Shown here: positions 44,878 through 57,822 of the stretch, one piece after another
How positions within the stretch are numbered: position 1 is the first letter of the stretch
Layout of the letters: the number at the start of each line of letters is the position of its first letter
Assembly (NCBI GenBank): GCA_037176845.1
Contig: JAYKXP010000033.1
Location: forward strand, 434,001 to 498,000
DNA length: 64,000 bases
DNA from: Paramarasmius palmivorus
Taxonomy: Eukaryota > Basidiomycota > Agaricomycetes > Agaricales > Marasmiaceae
Direction of reading: 5' to 3'
Program-made: the position numbers and the translations under genes
The notes under the pieces: model-generated
Databases searched by the model: none
What the model was told of the DNA's origin: nothing
What the model saw: only the letters and a program-made list of their open reading frames with translations

Positions 44878-46571
44878 ATGAAGTCGAGGCACGTTTGTTA
44901 ATTCATACTTCATAGATTTTCATTGAATCCGTCGGACGATACCTCAAAGGCGCTTCCATTCGAGGTCTTCGAGGTTTTACGCTCAGGGCATGCGATAGTG
45001 GCAGCGGAGCGAACACGCGTGGATGGCATATTACAAGGAATTGATGAGCGAATCGCGACCCACATGCAGGATATTGCTTCGTTTGAGGCTCAGATCCTTA
45101 CTCTCAAAGACAAGATCCGGGGTTTGAAATGGAAACGGGAACGCTTTCAGTCGCTTAAGGCTCCTATTCGTTCTCTTCCCTCCGAGATATTGGCGAAGGT
45201 CCTCTTGTATGAGCTCAGGGGAGACGCGCGGCGCGGCTCGCACTTCAGAACTATCAAACTTGGTCTGGTATGTAGCCATTGGCGACGGGTCGTTTACTCG
45301 TCACCACTACTTTGGGCTGAGATAACGTTCGATCCAACGTTACCGCCCTCGAAGATACTCATGAAGCACATCCATTACTCGCGTGATGCACTTCTCCAAC
45401 TAGGAATCACAGCATGTTACAAAGAGACACCGCAGTCACTATCGCCTCTCCTAGATGTACAACATCGATGGGGTAGCTTGTCATTCACATCCCTTTTCGT
45501 GCCCTATCGGAAACCGCTCGAGTACTTCCAATTCTGTTCTTCAGAGTCGAGATTAGCAGTCCTTTTGAACCACTTACGGACAATCATCTAGAGGAGATAC
45601 TGCACTTCATCGACCAAAAATGCAGACAGCTTCACTCTCTGCGACTCGCCGTTCTGAGATGGTCGGGTCTTCCCTTCATTCAGGCTTCATTTCACCTCCC
45701 AGGTCTTACGCACATCGATCTTTCACTTCCCCTGGAAGTCACATTGTCCATCATGGAGATGCACCATAAAACACTAATCTCTGTCCGAATTCGCGTCAAC
45801 GAGCTACTCGACGCGACTTTCCACGACGTGGATGCTGACTTTGAGCAGAACACTGTCAGTGTAACACGACGCACATTCTCCCTTCCATCATTGCAGCTTC
45901 TTATGCTCTCCATTCATTTTCCTAATCTCCGGTACTACGATTCTCCGGCCGATGTTTCACATATACATACGGGCGCATGTCTAGATACGATTACCGCAGC
46001 ACCCTCGTCGGAAGTTTTGAAGGTGGAATGGGACAGTCATAAGCAATATCACGTCCGAGACGATTCCCAGGGGAAGAAGATATTCCTAGACTCTGTTGTT
46101 GGATTCGCTGAGAGGAATTGCCTGTCCTCAAAAACGTTCACGGAGCTCTCTTTGCTACGGATACCGTTCGTCGATAAGGAGCTTGTTCAGGTTCTTAGGG
46201 TCGTCCCACATATCACTCGCCTCAGAATCTGGGAAGGAGGAAACTCCCGATATCCAGATGCTCTCACACCTTCTTTTGCGGAGCAAATGACTCTTTCATC
46301 CGAGTTAAACGGTACGTCGTTGTGTATTCGACCGTTCCTCTGACAATAGACGATTGATTCGGATCATACAGATGATACTCGGGGACTCGTTCCGAAGCTC
46401 AGATACTTGAGCCTGATATTCCCTAGTTCATACTGGGTCGACTATACGAATTTCGTTGAAATGCTTCGTTCCCGGATTGGTCGTCTTTCTTTTGTATACA
46501 TACGGTCGGACGCTTCATTCGAGAAGTTGTCTGAGTTGGCGCAGGAGGGATTAGAAATCCAAACGGTGTAG
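44878..46571 (+). CDS. F-box / leucine-rich-repeat-type protein, possibly broken
   Basis: The N-terminal part has a predicted coiled coil (about residues 25-80) followed by an F-box-like motif (IRSLPSEILAKVLLYE) and CSHWRRVVYSSPLLWAEI, the usual layout of the large F-box family in mushrooms. These proteins recruit substrates to SCF ubiquitin ligases. The C-terminal part is leucine-rich. A good intron (46312-46371) joins the last exon, ending at 46571. Two problems exist: the main frame has no ATG of its own (the ATG at 44878 is separated by an in-frame stop), and near 45540 the frame must shift by one base. Either a base is missing or a 23-nt GT..CAG segment (45522-45544) is removed. Confidence 0.6.
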
Positions 46572-46964
46572 CTCGATCGTATGCTATTCTGTTATTCAGA
46601 TAAAACTTCGACGACTGGAGGAAATGGACCAATTTGAGCAATAGACGTGAATAATCCTATATTTCCTCGACCTGTGATCTCCACCGCGGCGTTTAAGTAT
46701 CTCACCTTGAAGGATAGGAATAGGTGCGAGCTCAAACCCCATCATTTCGCGGCGATGCTGGAGGTATTTAAAGAATGCGCAGCGTGCAGTGCCATTCGTA
46801 GGAACATTCCGGGGCCATATTATACTTCGAATTGAAGTTATAATTTGTTTGATGGAGAACTTCTTCTCATTTCATCACTAGCGCATCTATGGGCCTCGAC
46901 AGTCAATGAACTTGACTAGGAGCAGAATGAGAATTTCGTGACGGCGCTTGTTACCGTACTATTT

Positions 46965-47060
46965 CGCGCTTATTAGCGCCCGTACTGAGTCAGGGGACGC
47001 TTATATAATCACGATGTTCCGTGTTTTCGACGTCCATCGTCTCTCGTCGCTGAAGTCGTT
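46965..47060. repeat. Dispersed repeat (ttagcgcc ... ataatcacg)
   Basis: Contains ttagcgcc, gcttatataatcacg and cgtccatcgtc, shared in part with 37415-37490, 59385-59480 and 62838-62930. It lies about 400 bases downstream of the F-box gene. Confidence 0.5.
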
Positions 47061-48817
47061 TCTCTCGGCCTTTCCCCTTTGTATGAACCGAATTACAAGG
47101 TAGGAAAGCCATTATTTTGCCTCGGACTCTGTGATAACGTTGACATGGCTTTGTTACCCTGGCAAACCTCTAGTTTATTCATCATTGAACGCGCTCTTGG
47201 TCAAAGTCCTCGCTTCTCCAAACCGCAATCTCCTCCTTGAAAGGCACCATCTACGTAACGCAAGTACGGATAGAAATTCATGTCAAAATGCCCGCTCGCT
47301 GCCACCCTGATACGTATAGAGTCAAAACGTTCCAACTATAAATGGTGGTAAGAGCCTCTCCATTTCTAATCCTTTTGACTCTTCAGCGTAATCTCATCTC
47401 CATGTAGACACACCCCTTTCTTTCCAAATCACCACATGCGCTTGATCGAAAAGGCGTCAGTTGTGCGATGGTGCAATGAGGAAATGCTCGGTATAAAGGC
47501 TCCCGTAATAGCTCCCTTTATCCTTCCTTTGTTAGTGCTCAAGTGCTCCTTCTAGCCAAGTTCCTCCATCCCCCGCTCACAGAATCCTCTTCACACCGAC
47601 ACGCCTCACCCTTTCATTCAATCACCTCCAGCAGCCTCCAGCACGCCATCAAGGCCGTCCGCAGTTTTTCACCGGCTCCACTCTCGTTATTCATCCTCCA
47701 AACCCCCAGGGACGCGACAGCATCACGCTCGCTCTTTCCAATGTTCTCCGTCCAAGGCGAGCACGGGAACTCGGGACCTTCGACAGATGCTGAAGAACGA
47801 TCAGACGATTGGTGTGGTGTAGAGAAGAGTTCAGGACATAGGTGCTGGCGAAGTGATTTCGGGGTAAACAAACTGGTAAGAGTGTATTTTAGTCTTTTTT
47901 TCCCCAAATGCAACCTCAATTTACACTTTAGCACAACTCATTCTTTTGGTTGTTCCGACATCATTCCCATCCTCATCCCATTCCTCACTATATACCCCCA
48001 TATTCTCTAGGCTCCACTGTGCTAGCGCAACCCAATCGAACTTGAATGCAACGTGATCAAGTAAAGTGGGCCCGCGTAGGATGTAGTTCATGCCCTTCCC
48101 ATCCACTCCACTGCTCAGATTACACATCCGCGACATATTCACTCCTCCTTTCCACCAGTGAAGTGATACACCTCAGCCAATGATTTCCTCCCATTGCACC
48201 GGAATCGTCTTATCTTTGCCGAATGGAAAGACCAACGTCATGGGTTCGTTCGCTCATGGACATCTCGAGGATTTGGGTTATAGTAGTGGGCGTAGTTTGG
48301 GTCTCTGAGTGAGGGTAAGCAGAATTCCATTTGGTCGCGTTTAATGGGTCCTGATCTCGTTTACTAGTTTCCTTCCATCATTTAGGAAAGCGGAATCCTT
48401 GATTTAGCACGAATACGGGTTCTCAGATGGCAATTCAAATGGTAGTCAACGCTCGACGACCTGGTGAATCTACATCCGTGCCAACCCCCCAATTTCACGC
48501 CTTACGTGGGTAGCAAACCACGCATCTGCAGTCTAGAACCCAACCACTGCAGTTCCAATTCGTGCCCTCACCTCATTCTGCCCACCTCTTCGAATGACGG
48601 AACAATCCACCCACATCCCTTCCGTGGAATACCGAAAGTCTTCAGAGGAGCGTATAGGCTGCCGAGCTCACCTCCTCAAATCTCTCCGCGATTGGATTCT
48701 GTCTTCGGCCAGTAGTGGTCGTCGAGCATCCATGTCTCTATACATAAAAGGCGCTTTAATTCAGAATTTTTACCACTTCTTCCCCCTCGGACCCTTCGGG
48801 ATAGCATTCCTATGGTG

Positions 48818-49036
48818 TTATCTAGTAGTAGCCCATCGGTTGAATGCGCAACACACCCTTGTTATGTCCTGGAGAAGATGTGGTATAATAGGCGCTTCGC
48901 TCGGGCTCCTCGGAGTTGAGAGGCGCCCATCGCACGACCATGTCTTTTTCGTTTCGTTCCTTTTCTTCAATGCCCTCGTCATCGTACTCACGAAATGCGA
49001 GTCACTCCAATAACACTTCTCTCGACCTTCCCTCAC
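48818..49036 (-). pseudogene. Decayed copy of the 38836-39078 remnant
   Basis: The frame contains MTRALKKRNETKK ... DGRLSTPRSP, aligned with MTRALERAERKRR ... DGRFWTPITP at the other locus. At DNA level the two share gccctcgtcatcg and tctttttc blocks. It is short and isolated. Confidence 0.4.
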
Positions 49037-50681
49037 ATTCTGGGCCCATGCACTTCCTCGGGTACGACAGGATGGATCTTGGGAGAATTCATGTAGCCTC
49101 TACTTCCATTGCCGCTGGCATCATAGCGTTCCCGAGACGGAGTTCCAGTATTCCCCAGCTCGGTTGGCTTGTGCAAAACCCGCAGTCTTTGAGCTTTCTG
49201 GGCCATGTATAAGTCACATACGGGTCGCCATTACCGCCTGGAAAGTGGAAGCGAACATCACAGAGACGCGGAGAATGTGACGGTATCGAGAGGAATTTTC
49301 GCCGTGACTAGGCCGTGATACATCCTGCTAAAGATTCCTGATGGAGCTTTGATGTAAAGACGGTCATGTTGCACACCCTTTCAGGACGATTTCGAGACCT
49401 AAGGAGTACAAGGGAAAAATCGGCTTGTACAGAAGCCTTGAGCGAACCCTAATCGGATTCTATACAAGCCATTATTTGGTAGGGCCAGGTGCCCTTGATA
49501 CTGGGGTGCTGTTCGGTTGATGATACGAATGAGGGGCTTCCAATTACATGATGTGCCATGCTAGCCATTGATGTGGACCCATCCTTCCTCTTCACAGCCG
49601 TCACAAACTCTGAGCCAAGCTCGATGGTTTCATATCAGAATTGATGGGATATGAGGAAGGAACAACGTGCTTCAGTATCTGGAGTACCAAAGGAAAGGCG
49701 CCATTACGATAATGGGATACAATTGGGCTCACCTGGCGGGGTCATAGACATTCCCCCGAACTATAACCTGGATTGAAATGTTTGTATCTTATTCATGTTC
49801 AATGCAGCCGCTGGGACGCTACTACCGCGAGCTCGTATATTCCCGTAGTTACGATCGTCTCGAATACCTGATAGATCTCACCTCACAAACACGAATCAAG
49901 CATATGGGAGTCTTAATGTGCTTTCTATGTGCTAGCTGCCGAGAACGTCGGTCCCTTTTGTTGGATCTCCATCTAATCCGCGACTCTTTCCATTTTCACC
50001 ATTACTCAAGACTCGCTCTAGTACTTGTCTAGACTGGCTGTTGCAGTTTGTTACACAATAACATGTTCAATCAAACTGACCTTTGCGGAAATCGTTTGGA
50101 AATCGTTTCCCAGTCGTATTGGCAGATGTTGTGGGTCCACTGTGGGCAGTACTTTTGATCGTTGAGCGGTCAAAGGTGCTTCTTTGACGGAAATCGCCAA
50201 CTTTCAACAGTGAATGATCCCATCAGTGACAATAGGAAGCACAATGCCCATATATACGACAGTTTCACTAGGAGCCCTATATCGTCTTCCTTCATGAGCG
50301 AACTCCTGACGCGGCACTCTAGGAAGGTGATTATTGACGACAGATTTCCATATACAGCACAGGCCCGGGTGTAGTTCTTAGGGCGCTAAACGAGTAACCC
50401 GCCATACAACCATACCTTGCACGAGTGAGAGTGATAGTTATTCAATATTCACGGGTGCGCCGTAATCTCGCATTCATCTAGTCACTGTCGATGGTATTTC
50501 TCTAAGGTATACCCCAAATTGAAGTCGTTCCAGGCCAGTAATGATAACTTGAAGTTGCTGTTTTCGGTCACATCCGTTTGTGCGGTTGATCAGAAGGACA
50601 AGAAGCGGTCAATTAACAAAGCGTATAGAACAAGAGACTACGGATGCGACATGACAAAAAAAAATAACCACTAACGCATCA

Positions 50682-51766
50682 TTACTGTACATCGAATCTC
50701 GTATCCACATTGCTGGGAACGGTAGGTGTATGTGTCTGAGTACGGGGGTATTCTGCAGGGTTTGTAGAGGGCACATAGTTGTATATCGGATAGAGCGATG
50801 TGCTACTCCCGGCATGTAAGGTATCTTGACGAAAGTACGAATCATCATGTGAATGGGGTGCGTAATTGTGGACGTTGGTGGCCGGATGAACGGTACGAAA
50901 TGACGAGGGACCGGCGATATCCTGCTCATGACGCTGATGTGCAGTTGTCATCACTGTATTCGTCCATAGCGGGGGAGCCTGTATCGGTGACTCTTCAGAA
51001 GCACTTCGCCTGCTGTCTCCTGGTGACGAAAAATCTTCGGAAGTGGCGGTAGTGTCCGTTCCTACAGTACTCCGAATTTCTGCTTCGACCTCTCCGGAAT
51101 CGGTTCGATCCTCCTCTTCAATGCCTCCGACATTATCCTCCGCCATCACTTCCACTTCCTGGTTCCACACCTTGCCAAAACCTTCTCCTCTAAGAGGCTC
51201 GTCGATCGGTGTCTCTCCACGTCCTCTACGCCACATATTGAGTTGATCCCTCAAACCGTCGTTCTCTTCCTTCATATAACGAAGTTCCGAAGCAGCAAGA
51301 GCGGTATGTCGACGCAATGCTCGGATATAGGCCATCGTGGAGGCAAGGACCTCCGGCCTACTGGGAGCACGGCCTCGCCCGTTGAGCCGGTGAGAGAGAT
51401 TTGGGATTAGTTCGGCGAGAGCCTAATAAACTCGAGAGCATCAGAATTCGTAGGCAAAGGGACACGTTTCACAGCAACACATACCTCAAAACTGCTGTTC
51501 ATCTTCCTCCGTCGTTCCTGCTCATTGCGGTTATGAGCGGCCTTTTGGGAAGGATTGCTTGTACGAGAGGCTCGTGCATACGGCTTATTAGAGAAACTGG
51601 AGCGGCTTCGAGTACTTGTTGGTGAAATTGGGCAGTCGTCTCTGGCTGAAGGGGGTGAGCCACTCGAGGCATGTGAGGGGGAAGAGATCATCCTGGGATG
51701 ATGCATCATTATGACAGGGTGTGAGTCGAACGTTTTGAATGATTGCCGCTCAAGGCTGTGTTGCAT
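50682..51766 (-). CDS. Basic helix-loop-helix transcription factor
   Basis: Two exons, 51485-51766 and 50682-51422, joined by a canonical 62-nt intron (GTATGT ... TTATTAG), give 340 residues. The basic region HNRNEQERRRKMN ends exon 1. Helix 1 crosses the intron, a loop containing LNGRGRAPSRPE follows, and helix 2 is VLASTMAYIRALRRHT. The Glu-Arg pattern of the basic region (ExxRRR) is the E-box-reading type. Helix 2 runs on into a short leucine-containing coiled coil (ASELRYMKEENDGLRDQL), suggesting dimerisation through bHLH plus zipper. The rest is acidic then Ser/Thr/Pro-rich. No neighbours indicate a pathway. The exact start within exon 1 is uncertain; a later Met (MMHHPRM) is possible. 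Confidence 0.88.
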
Positions 51767-51799
51767 TCACAGCCTACCCTATGTAGCAGAGCGCAGAGA

Positions 51800-54300
51800 A
51801 CAAAGAAAGGGAGCAAGGGTTGTTATGAGAATGAAATGAAGGAGAGCCTCGAGAAAATTTACTCGTTGCTATTGCAACGGACCAGAACTAAGAAAGGCTC
51901 GGAGGTGGCGTTCCGACCGAAAAATGCGGATAACTATCAATCTCGGTTATTCTAAATAGAGTACATGGATTCGAGTAATAATATACCTCCCATACGGGCC
52001 TCCAACGACAAGGAAGGATATCGTCGAGATCTAGGTGAGAGTGTTATTCTCCCTACGCTAAAATGGGCTCAAGGTCCTTCCATTACAGAGCGATGGAAGC
52101 ACCCCAAATATCAACCCGCGAGGTGATAACTTTCGATAAGGGAAAATGATAGGCGATGCGCCTTCCTTTTATACCTGAGGCAGACCTGCGCACGGACCAG
52201 GTCGGATATGGATAAAAGCCGAGCGGAGTTTGAATTATTTTTTTTCTTCTCCCGCGTTCTCGTTTTCCGCCGTACTCTGTGTTCGTGATTTGGATTGCAA
52301 GCAATAATCGTATTCTGAATGGTAAGGGCGTTCTATTCGGGATGTCAAGTGAGCGAGTGAGTGAACTGACCTTGCTCCGTTATCTCTAGTTTGTACCTAT
52401 TACTACGACATCTATAGACAAGCTGCTCGTTCGGGTCGTCATTCCTTGATGCTCATCGGGATACCAGCGAGGAGGAATATGAAAGGGGGATGCTTGTCAG
52501 CTTAGGACATCGCTGTATTCGTCGATAGTAAGAGCGCCTTTGTTGCTTTCCTTCCTGCCTGATCGCTTGATATGCTATATCGTCTGACGTTATACATCTT
52601 TTCTTGCATCACCTACAGTACCAATCCCTCAAAACCTCCACCAACAACATGCAGCTGCGTTTCTTTACTACAACTGCACGTCCTATTGCGATCCGCCTTA
52701 TGACGGTCCCAAAGGTACTAAACGCACGTATGCTTAGGACGAGGAGGCACAGAGTCTTCGGACTCTTGTGGCCAGGCAGAAAACATCGCAGCGTTGTCTC
52801 CTTGAAATCGTAGTCCGAGTATAGAGTAACCACCACCGATCCGATGGTAAATCCTCGTTGTACTCTTTCACTTCCTATCTAACCGCATTCGATGCTCTAG
52901 CTCATCCTGGATTCGCTCTCTACCATGGAGGCACGATGAAACTGTTCAGCGCTGGTCACCCATCCTTGACCTACAATCATTCACGAGTTCTCTGCATCCC
53001 CATTCAATGCACCAAAGCTCTTCCCCCAACCTGTCTTTGCTCTAACCCTCTCCAGCGTACTCTATGCATATCCTCGACTGCCCCTTTCCTCAATAAAATC
53101 ATGGACAATCGGTTTGCGGTTTCTTCGGCCCATTCGACATTGATAGCGAAGATAAACCCGTTGATCGTTGTAGAGAGGCATTCTTAGCATTGGGCAGGAA
53201 AGGGTGATATTGTACACAAATCAGAGCATCATTCCTGTACACAGCTGTTACGTAGGCATGGATATGCTTGTTTCTGTCGCTTTCTCGCTTGAATTGACTG
53301 GTCTTTTAAAGGTACTTGACATCGACATTTCCTAGTTAGTGATAGATGGTGCTTCAGGTTGAGGGGATAGTTCATTTCCGACAGCGATAATGTTGAGTGG
53401 GTCGCTTAGGTTATGTGTAAGTGCACCTCTCGTCACTTTATCAAGTGAGTCTGACTGGGTAACGTTCAGGTCGGACCAGGTGCTATATGGGCCTATGGCA
53501 CATTGCCAGGCGACCGTTGCTCGTGAAATGATTATCATTCCCTGCGATATATGCCAGCCAGACCGTCTATGGAGCAGGCGCATTGCCTATCCTATTCTTG
53601 TTAAGGTTCCTCCGACAATAACGGCCATTGCTTCCATTGCAAGCGCACGTCCATACCTCTGTATAGCACCGACTCGATTGGCCTCAGCTTTTTCTCCTCG
53701 GATTGGCATCACACATCGCATGACATCGTTGCCGAGTACACTGGTGTGCTAAGGTGGAAGCCACCGAATCAATCTTCCTTGTGAGTCATGACAATCTCGG
53801 GTGCACACATTCTTCGTCTGTCTTCCTGGTTCAGAGATTTAATTCAATCCGTATGGTATCTGGGCGTTGTTCACTTTGCACGTGTAATCCATGAGCCTCA
53901 GTTTTGGTTATGCCCTTGCTGCTTTATCTCCAACGTCTACCATACGTCAATATGATACTGTATCAATGTGTTTATCCTCTGCGTGCCACTGCTTAGAAAT
54001 CTATGAGTAACTGCCTTCCTTTTTGTCTTCATTCGTTCACTTCTAATTACCTTACAGCCTGTTAGATCAATCTTATGTTCCCTCGGGATGCCTAACATAC
54101 GACGCTTTGCTCGGAGTAACGTTGCGGTGTCAATGTTCAACAAGCCATCTCATCTCTAAAATCAATAGCATGATCATCGACATCATGTTTCGGTCTCCCA
54201 CGTAAGTTCCAGTACAGTCGCGCCTACGCGCGCCGCAGCGCCATGTTTTGATATTGCCAATTGATGCAGTGCAAACATCACATTAATTGGTAAATTTAGG
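51800..54300. other. Gene-poor interval
   Basis: Contains one member of a repeated pair (52855-53215). Otherwise only short frames without motifs. Confidence 0.4.
52855..53215. repeat. Repeat shared with 63690-63998
   Basis: Runs such as taaccgcattc, gctctagctcatcct, attcgctctctacca and agcgaagataaacccgttgatcgttg are common to both loci in the same order. The second copy lacks about 55 internal bases. Frame is not kept, so it is not an active gene in at least one copy. Confidence 0.75.
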
Positions 54301-54389
54301 TGAATCGTTATTGCCCTCTTCCCTCTTTCCCTTTTCTGCCCTTCGAGTTGCACATCAACCTTCTTGCCACTATCGAGAACTTGATCAGA

Positions 54390-56361
54390 ATGATTAAGAA
54401 TTCAACAGGATTTGTCGTCCAGGGAAACAGTACATTCACCAACATTGGAGGCGACCATTATAGTGGAGACATCTTTACGGGGCCTGTCTATACGAGCCGA
54501 GATATCCAGCCAGCAGCGGGGCATACCAGATATGACGAGGTGAAGAAGACCATCCCCTCCGCTGAGCCTACGCTGACGGGTGATAGTTTGAGTATGTTAA
54601 GCGTGGACATATCGTCATTGAGAGGGAGTTATGCTCCGAAGAGCTTCAGAAGTGGGATTGGGACTGGCGAGGTGGTGTAATAGCCGGGCGGTACAAGTTC
54701 TCCGCCCAAAAAATTATCTGCGTCGTCAGTTTGACCAACCGGAAATCCAACTCGAAGTTCACTGCTGTAATGTACGAGGGCCGAGACGCACAGAGTCACT
54801 TTGAGCTGGACTTTCGTGAATATTCGCATATTAGGTGAGTCTCCCAGTGTTACTACAGAAACTTCGTACAACAGCGTACCAGGACATCGAAATCATTCCA
54901 GCTATTTGGTATCAATCGTTCCGAGGTTCCGGCATTAATATTTTATCACGGTATGGCAGCTCTCCTTGAGTCGGAGAATCTTGAAGGTGACGCGACTCCC
55001 CAGAGCTACTCCCTTTAAACTGTATCTGGAAGGATTCCCTCTCAATGTATTTGTATCTTAGGCATTTGGAGGTCTGTACGTATCCCATCTCCCTTGTCCT
55101 AGTTGCTCAATATTCCTACAGATATCTGGGATGTACCGGAATTCCTTGTGGCTAAATACATCACGCGGCATATTCATCTCAGGTCCTAGGTCTGTGCTTC
55201 GTGGACAGTTGCCTGTGGAGTATGAATCGTCCATCGTCGTCCCTAATACTATTGAGATGATAAAATGCGACATATGCTTCGCTTTCTTCAGCAAATTCGG
55301 TCCAGTTGTGGATTTCCTCCTACTGGTTTATGCAGGTTTTTTTACTAAGCGTACACAACGTACAGATTGGTACTGCACTTTCCCAAAGCAACTTCCGAAT
55401 AGACTACGAATTGGAGCAATTATAGGCGGACTTCGATTTTACACAGTGTATTCCCCATCAATGATACCTGTTGCACGATGGCGGCCCGAAGAAGCATCCT
55501 CAATATGCAAATCGGAAACTTGGTTTAGAATGGGATTGGTTGAGGAAACAATACTCGAAGGGGGCACTATACGGTGTGTGAGCTTTGTAGTACCCAACGT
55601 TCATCATCTCAAGAACACACGATGCGCGCGCAGATACAGGCTGGATGATTCAAAACTGCCAGGGGATTTCGCATGCTCATTTACCTGGAAACCATTCGAG
55701 CGTGGATGGTTGTCACAATCTTGGCGGGTGTTCGATGTTCTGAATACTAGAGAGGCGAAGGATAGATATTGTACGTCTGCATGCTCATTGTATATGGAAA
55801 TGCTTTTGAATGCCAACTCTTTGACAAGGCGTTATCAATCCAGGCTACCTGGAAATATCCTCTAAACCAAATAACTTTGTCGAAAGACTGTCCCATGAAA
55901 GACCTTTGTATCTTTTCATTCATCCCCTTCCCATGTCGATCTCGGCGCTCCTCTCGTGGTACGATGAAAAACAGTTCTACTTCTGGTCTTTCGATGAGAC
56001 GGGAGACATCGCCTGCTCTAAGGAAGATTGTGAGCAGTTGGGATTGTCCGGTTTCACAATACGTACAGAGGGACTCCTGCAAAAGTCGTGGCAAGATCAA
56101 GAGATCTATGCTCCTCTCCGGGACTGGCAAATCTCTCGTGGCTTTGATCCGACCACCGGTGACTGGGCGAAAAGCATGGGCTTTCCGGAACTAGAGATTT
56201 TAGTTCCTGGAAGGGAAAATCCTGATCGCTTCACTACAGGTATGTTACTCTGCCAACATCAGGTATTCAAGCATTCAGGACTCTTTTTAGCCTACCACAG
56301 TCAACCCAAACTGTCTACTTCTTTCAAAGCTAGGTTCAAGGGATTTTTTAGACGTGAATAG
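54390..56361 (+). CDS. Agaricomycete unknown-function family, intact copy 1
   Basis: A multi-exon gene beginning MIKNSTGFVVQG. Exons that I can place with confidence are 54390-54539, 54623-54834 and 54883-54950, then further exons from about 55120 to 56361. Conserved blocks are a short Gly/Asn-rich N-terminus (NIGGDHYSG), WDWDWRGG, MYEGRDA, QLFGINRSEVPALIF, WLNTSRGIFISG, TVYSPSM, WLSQSWRVFD, FYFWSFDETG and ISRGFDPTTGDWAKSMG. The same blocks recur in the same order in the copies at 34.6-37.0 and 60.6-62.4 kb, which shows that the reading is real. From memory this family is multicopy in mushroom genomes and has no assigned function. The FYFWSFDETG block comes late in the protein. It ends 5 bases before a Harbinger element. 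Confidence 0.75.
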
Positions 56362-56366
56362 ACTTA

Positions 56367-56394
56367 GGCCCCGTTCTGTACGTCGGATAGGATA
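56367..56394 (+). repeat. Harbinger terminal inverted repeat, left
   Basis: 28 bases, exact reverse complement of 59338-59365. Confidence 0.93.
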
Positions 56395-56609
56395 AGAATA
56401 TCCCCGCGAAAAATATTCCGTAGGATAGGATAAGCAAAAATAAATATTCATTTCCTAATTTATGGCGTGATCTCGGACTTTTGCGTGTTCGGTGACCAAA
56501 AATTGGACAGCGTCAAAATAAACTTCGTGCCCACCTGACTTTGCCCTTCTTGCTGCCGCGGCAGTCCTTCATTGTTGCTTCCCGCTGTCCATCCGCTTTT
56601 CCCTCGCTC

Positions 56610-57808
56610 ATGGCCGATACCCAGAATAAAGAAAATCAACTGCCGCCACCTGCCCCGGGGCCAAAGCGCCGTGGCCGCCCAAAAGGAAGCAAGAACAAGC
56701 GGAAAGAAGCTTCTATTGCGGAACCCATTACAACACCTTCCAAATCCACTCAGCCTTCTCCAGTTACCGACACGCCGGCTAAGACACCTCGTCTTCGTGC
56801 CGTATACACGGATGATGATGACAGGACATTGATGGAGGTGTTCCTGGAGCAAAAGACGGAGGGGAACCAAACTTCCAATGGTGGTTGGAAGAGTCCTGCC
56901 ATTACGGCTGCAGTTGAGGCTCTTAAGGGGAGTGAGAAGGAGAGTGGTGGGGGTCCAAAGACTGCTAGTAGTATTCGGGATCATTATGACTTTGTGAGTG
57001 TGCATCTGTTCTTGTTTTCTTCATGTGCTAATGTGTTGTAGCTCAAGCATGAGTTTGGTATCTTCCAGATTCTGCTTAACAAGTCGGGATGGGGCTGGAA
57101 TGAGGAAAAGCATTGCATTGAGGCAAGCAATGAGCAGTGGGAAGGGTTAGGACCAGTGCGTTACCATTCATTCCTTTAAAGTCATTGAATGACACTTGTC
57201 CTTAGGGTGAAGCTCACTTGAAGGCATATAAGGGTAAATTGTTTCCCATTTATGCTGCAATGGATGAGCTCTTGAGTGGTGCCCTTGCCACTGGGTCTCA
57301 AGCATTCCGTGCAGGCCAGGATGATGGCGATAGCTCAGATTCCAATACTGAGTCAGGCGATAATGGAAACGAGGCTGATGCAAATCCTGATACATCAGTG
57401 AGCACAATCGTCTCTACTGTTCAACAGGTATGTGAAACCTTTACTGTACTATATGTCCAAGAGCTAACAGTTCACTAGGATAAAAAACGCAAGTCTGCCC
57501 TTGACACCCCTGTTCCACAGAAGCGTTCACGTCAAGATCGTACTGGAAAAGGGTCTACCTCTGCATCTCTGTCGCAGATGTCTCGGGCCATTGAACGAGT
57601 TGCTGCTGCAATGGATACATCATCAGACAGTGATGAGGCTGTACTGAAGAAGGCAGTTGCATTGGTCAGTAAGGTTGAGGTGTTTTCTAAGGCAGAAAAG
57701 GCGAAGTTACTTCTTCATTTATCTCGTGATATTTCTTTTGCCACTCTTTTACTTACAGTTGATGATGAGGAAACTCGTATTGAGGTGATGCGTCTACAAC
57801 TCGCTTAA
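56610..57808 (+). CDS. Harbinger Myb/SANT-like DNA-binding protein
   Basis: Four exons (56610-56993, 57042-57155, 57206-57427, 57479-57808) give 349 residues. An AT-hook-like KRRGRPKGSKNK sits near residue 30. A Myb/SANT-like trihelix domain spans about 70-190, with Trp-containing helices (GGWKSPAITAA, SGWGWNEEKHCIEAS), continuing across two introns. An acidic linker, then a basic KKRKS / QKRSRQ nuclear signal and a helical C-terminus follow. In Harbinger elements this second protein carries the transposase into the nucleus and onto the inverted repeats. It converges on the transposase gene with only 14 bases between stop codons. Confidence 0.88.
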
Positions 57809-57822
57809 GTACTTTAGGTAGA

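Larger units (their letters stand above)
46580..50670. other. Gene-poor interval with decayed repeats
   Basis: It contains a dispersed repeat (46965-47060) and a region (about 47540-49040) that shares a diverged gene remnant with 38442-39078. A minus-strand frame at 47921-48142 (GKGMNYILRGPTLLDH) looks exon-like but has no recognisable family. 49.2-50.6 kb shows nothing that I can support. Confidence 0.4.
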
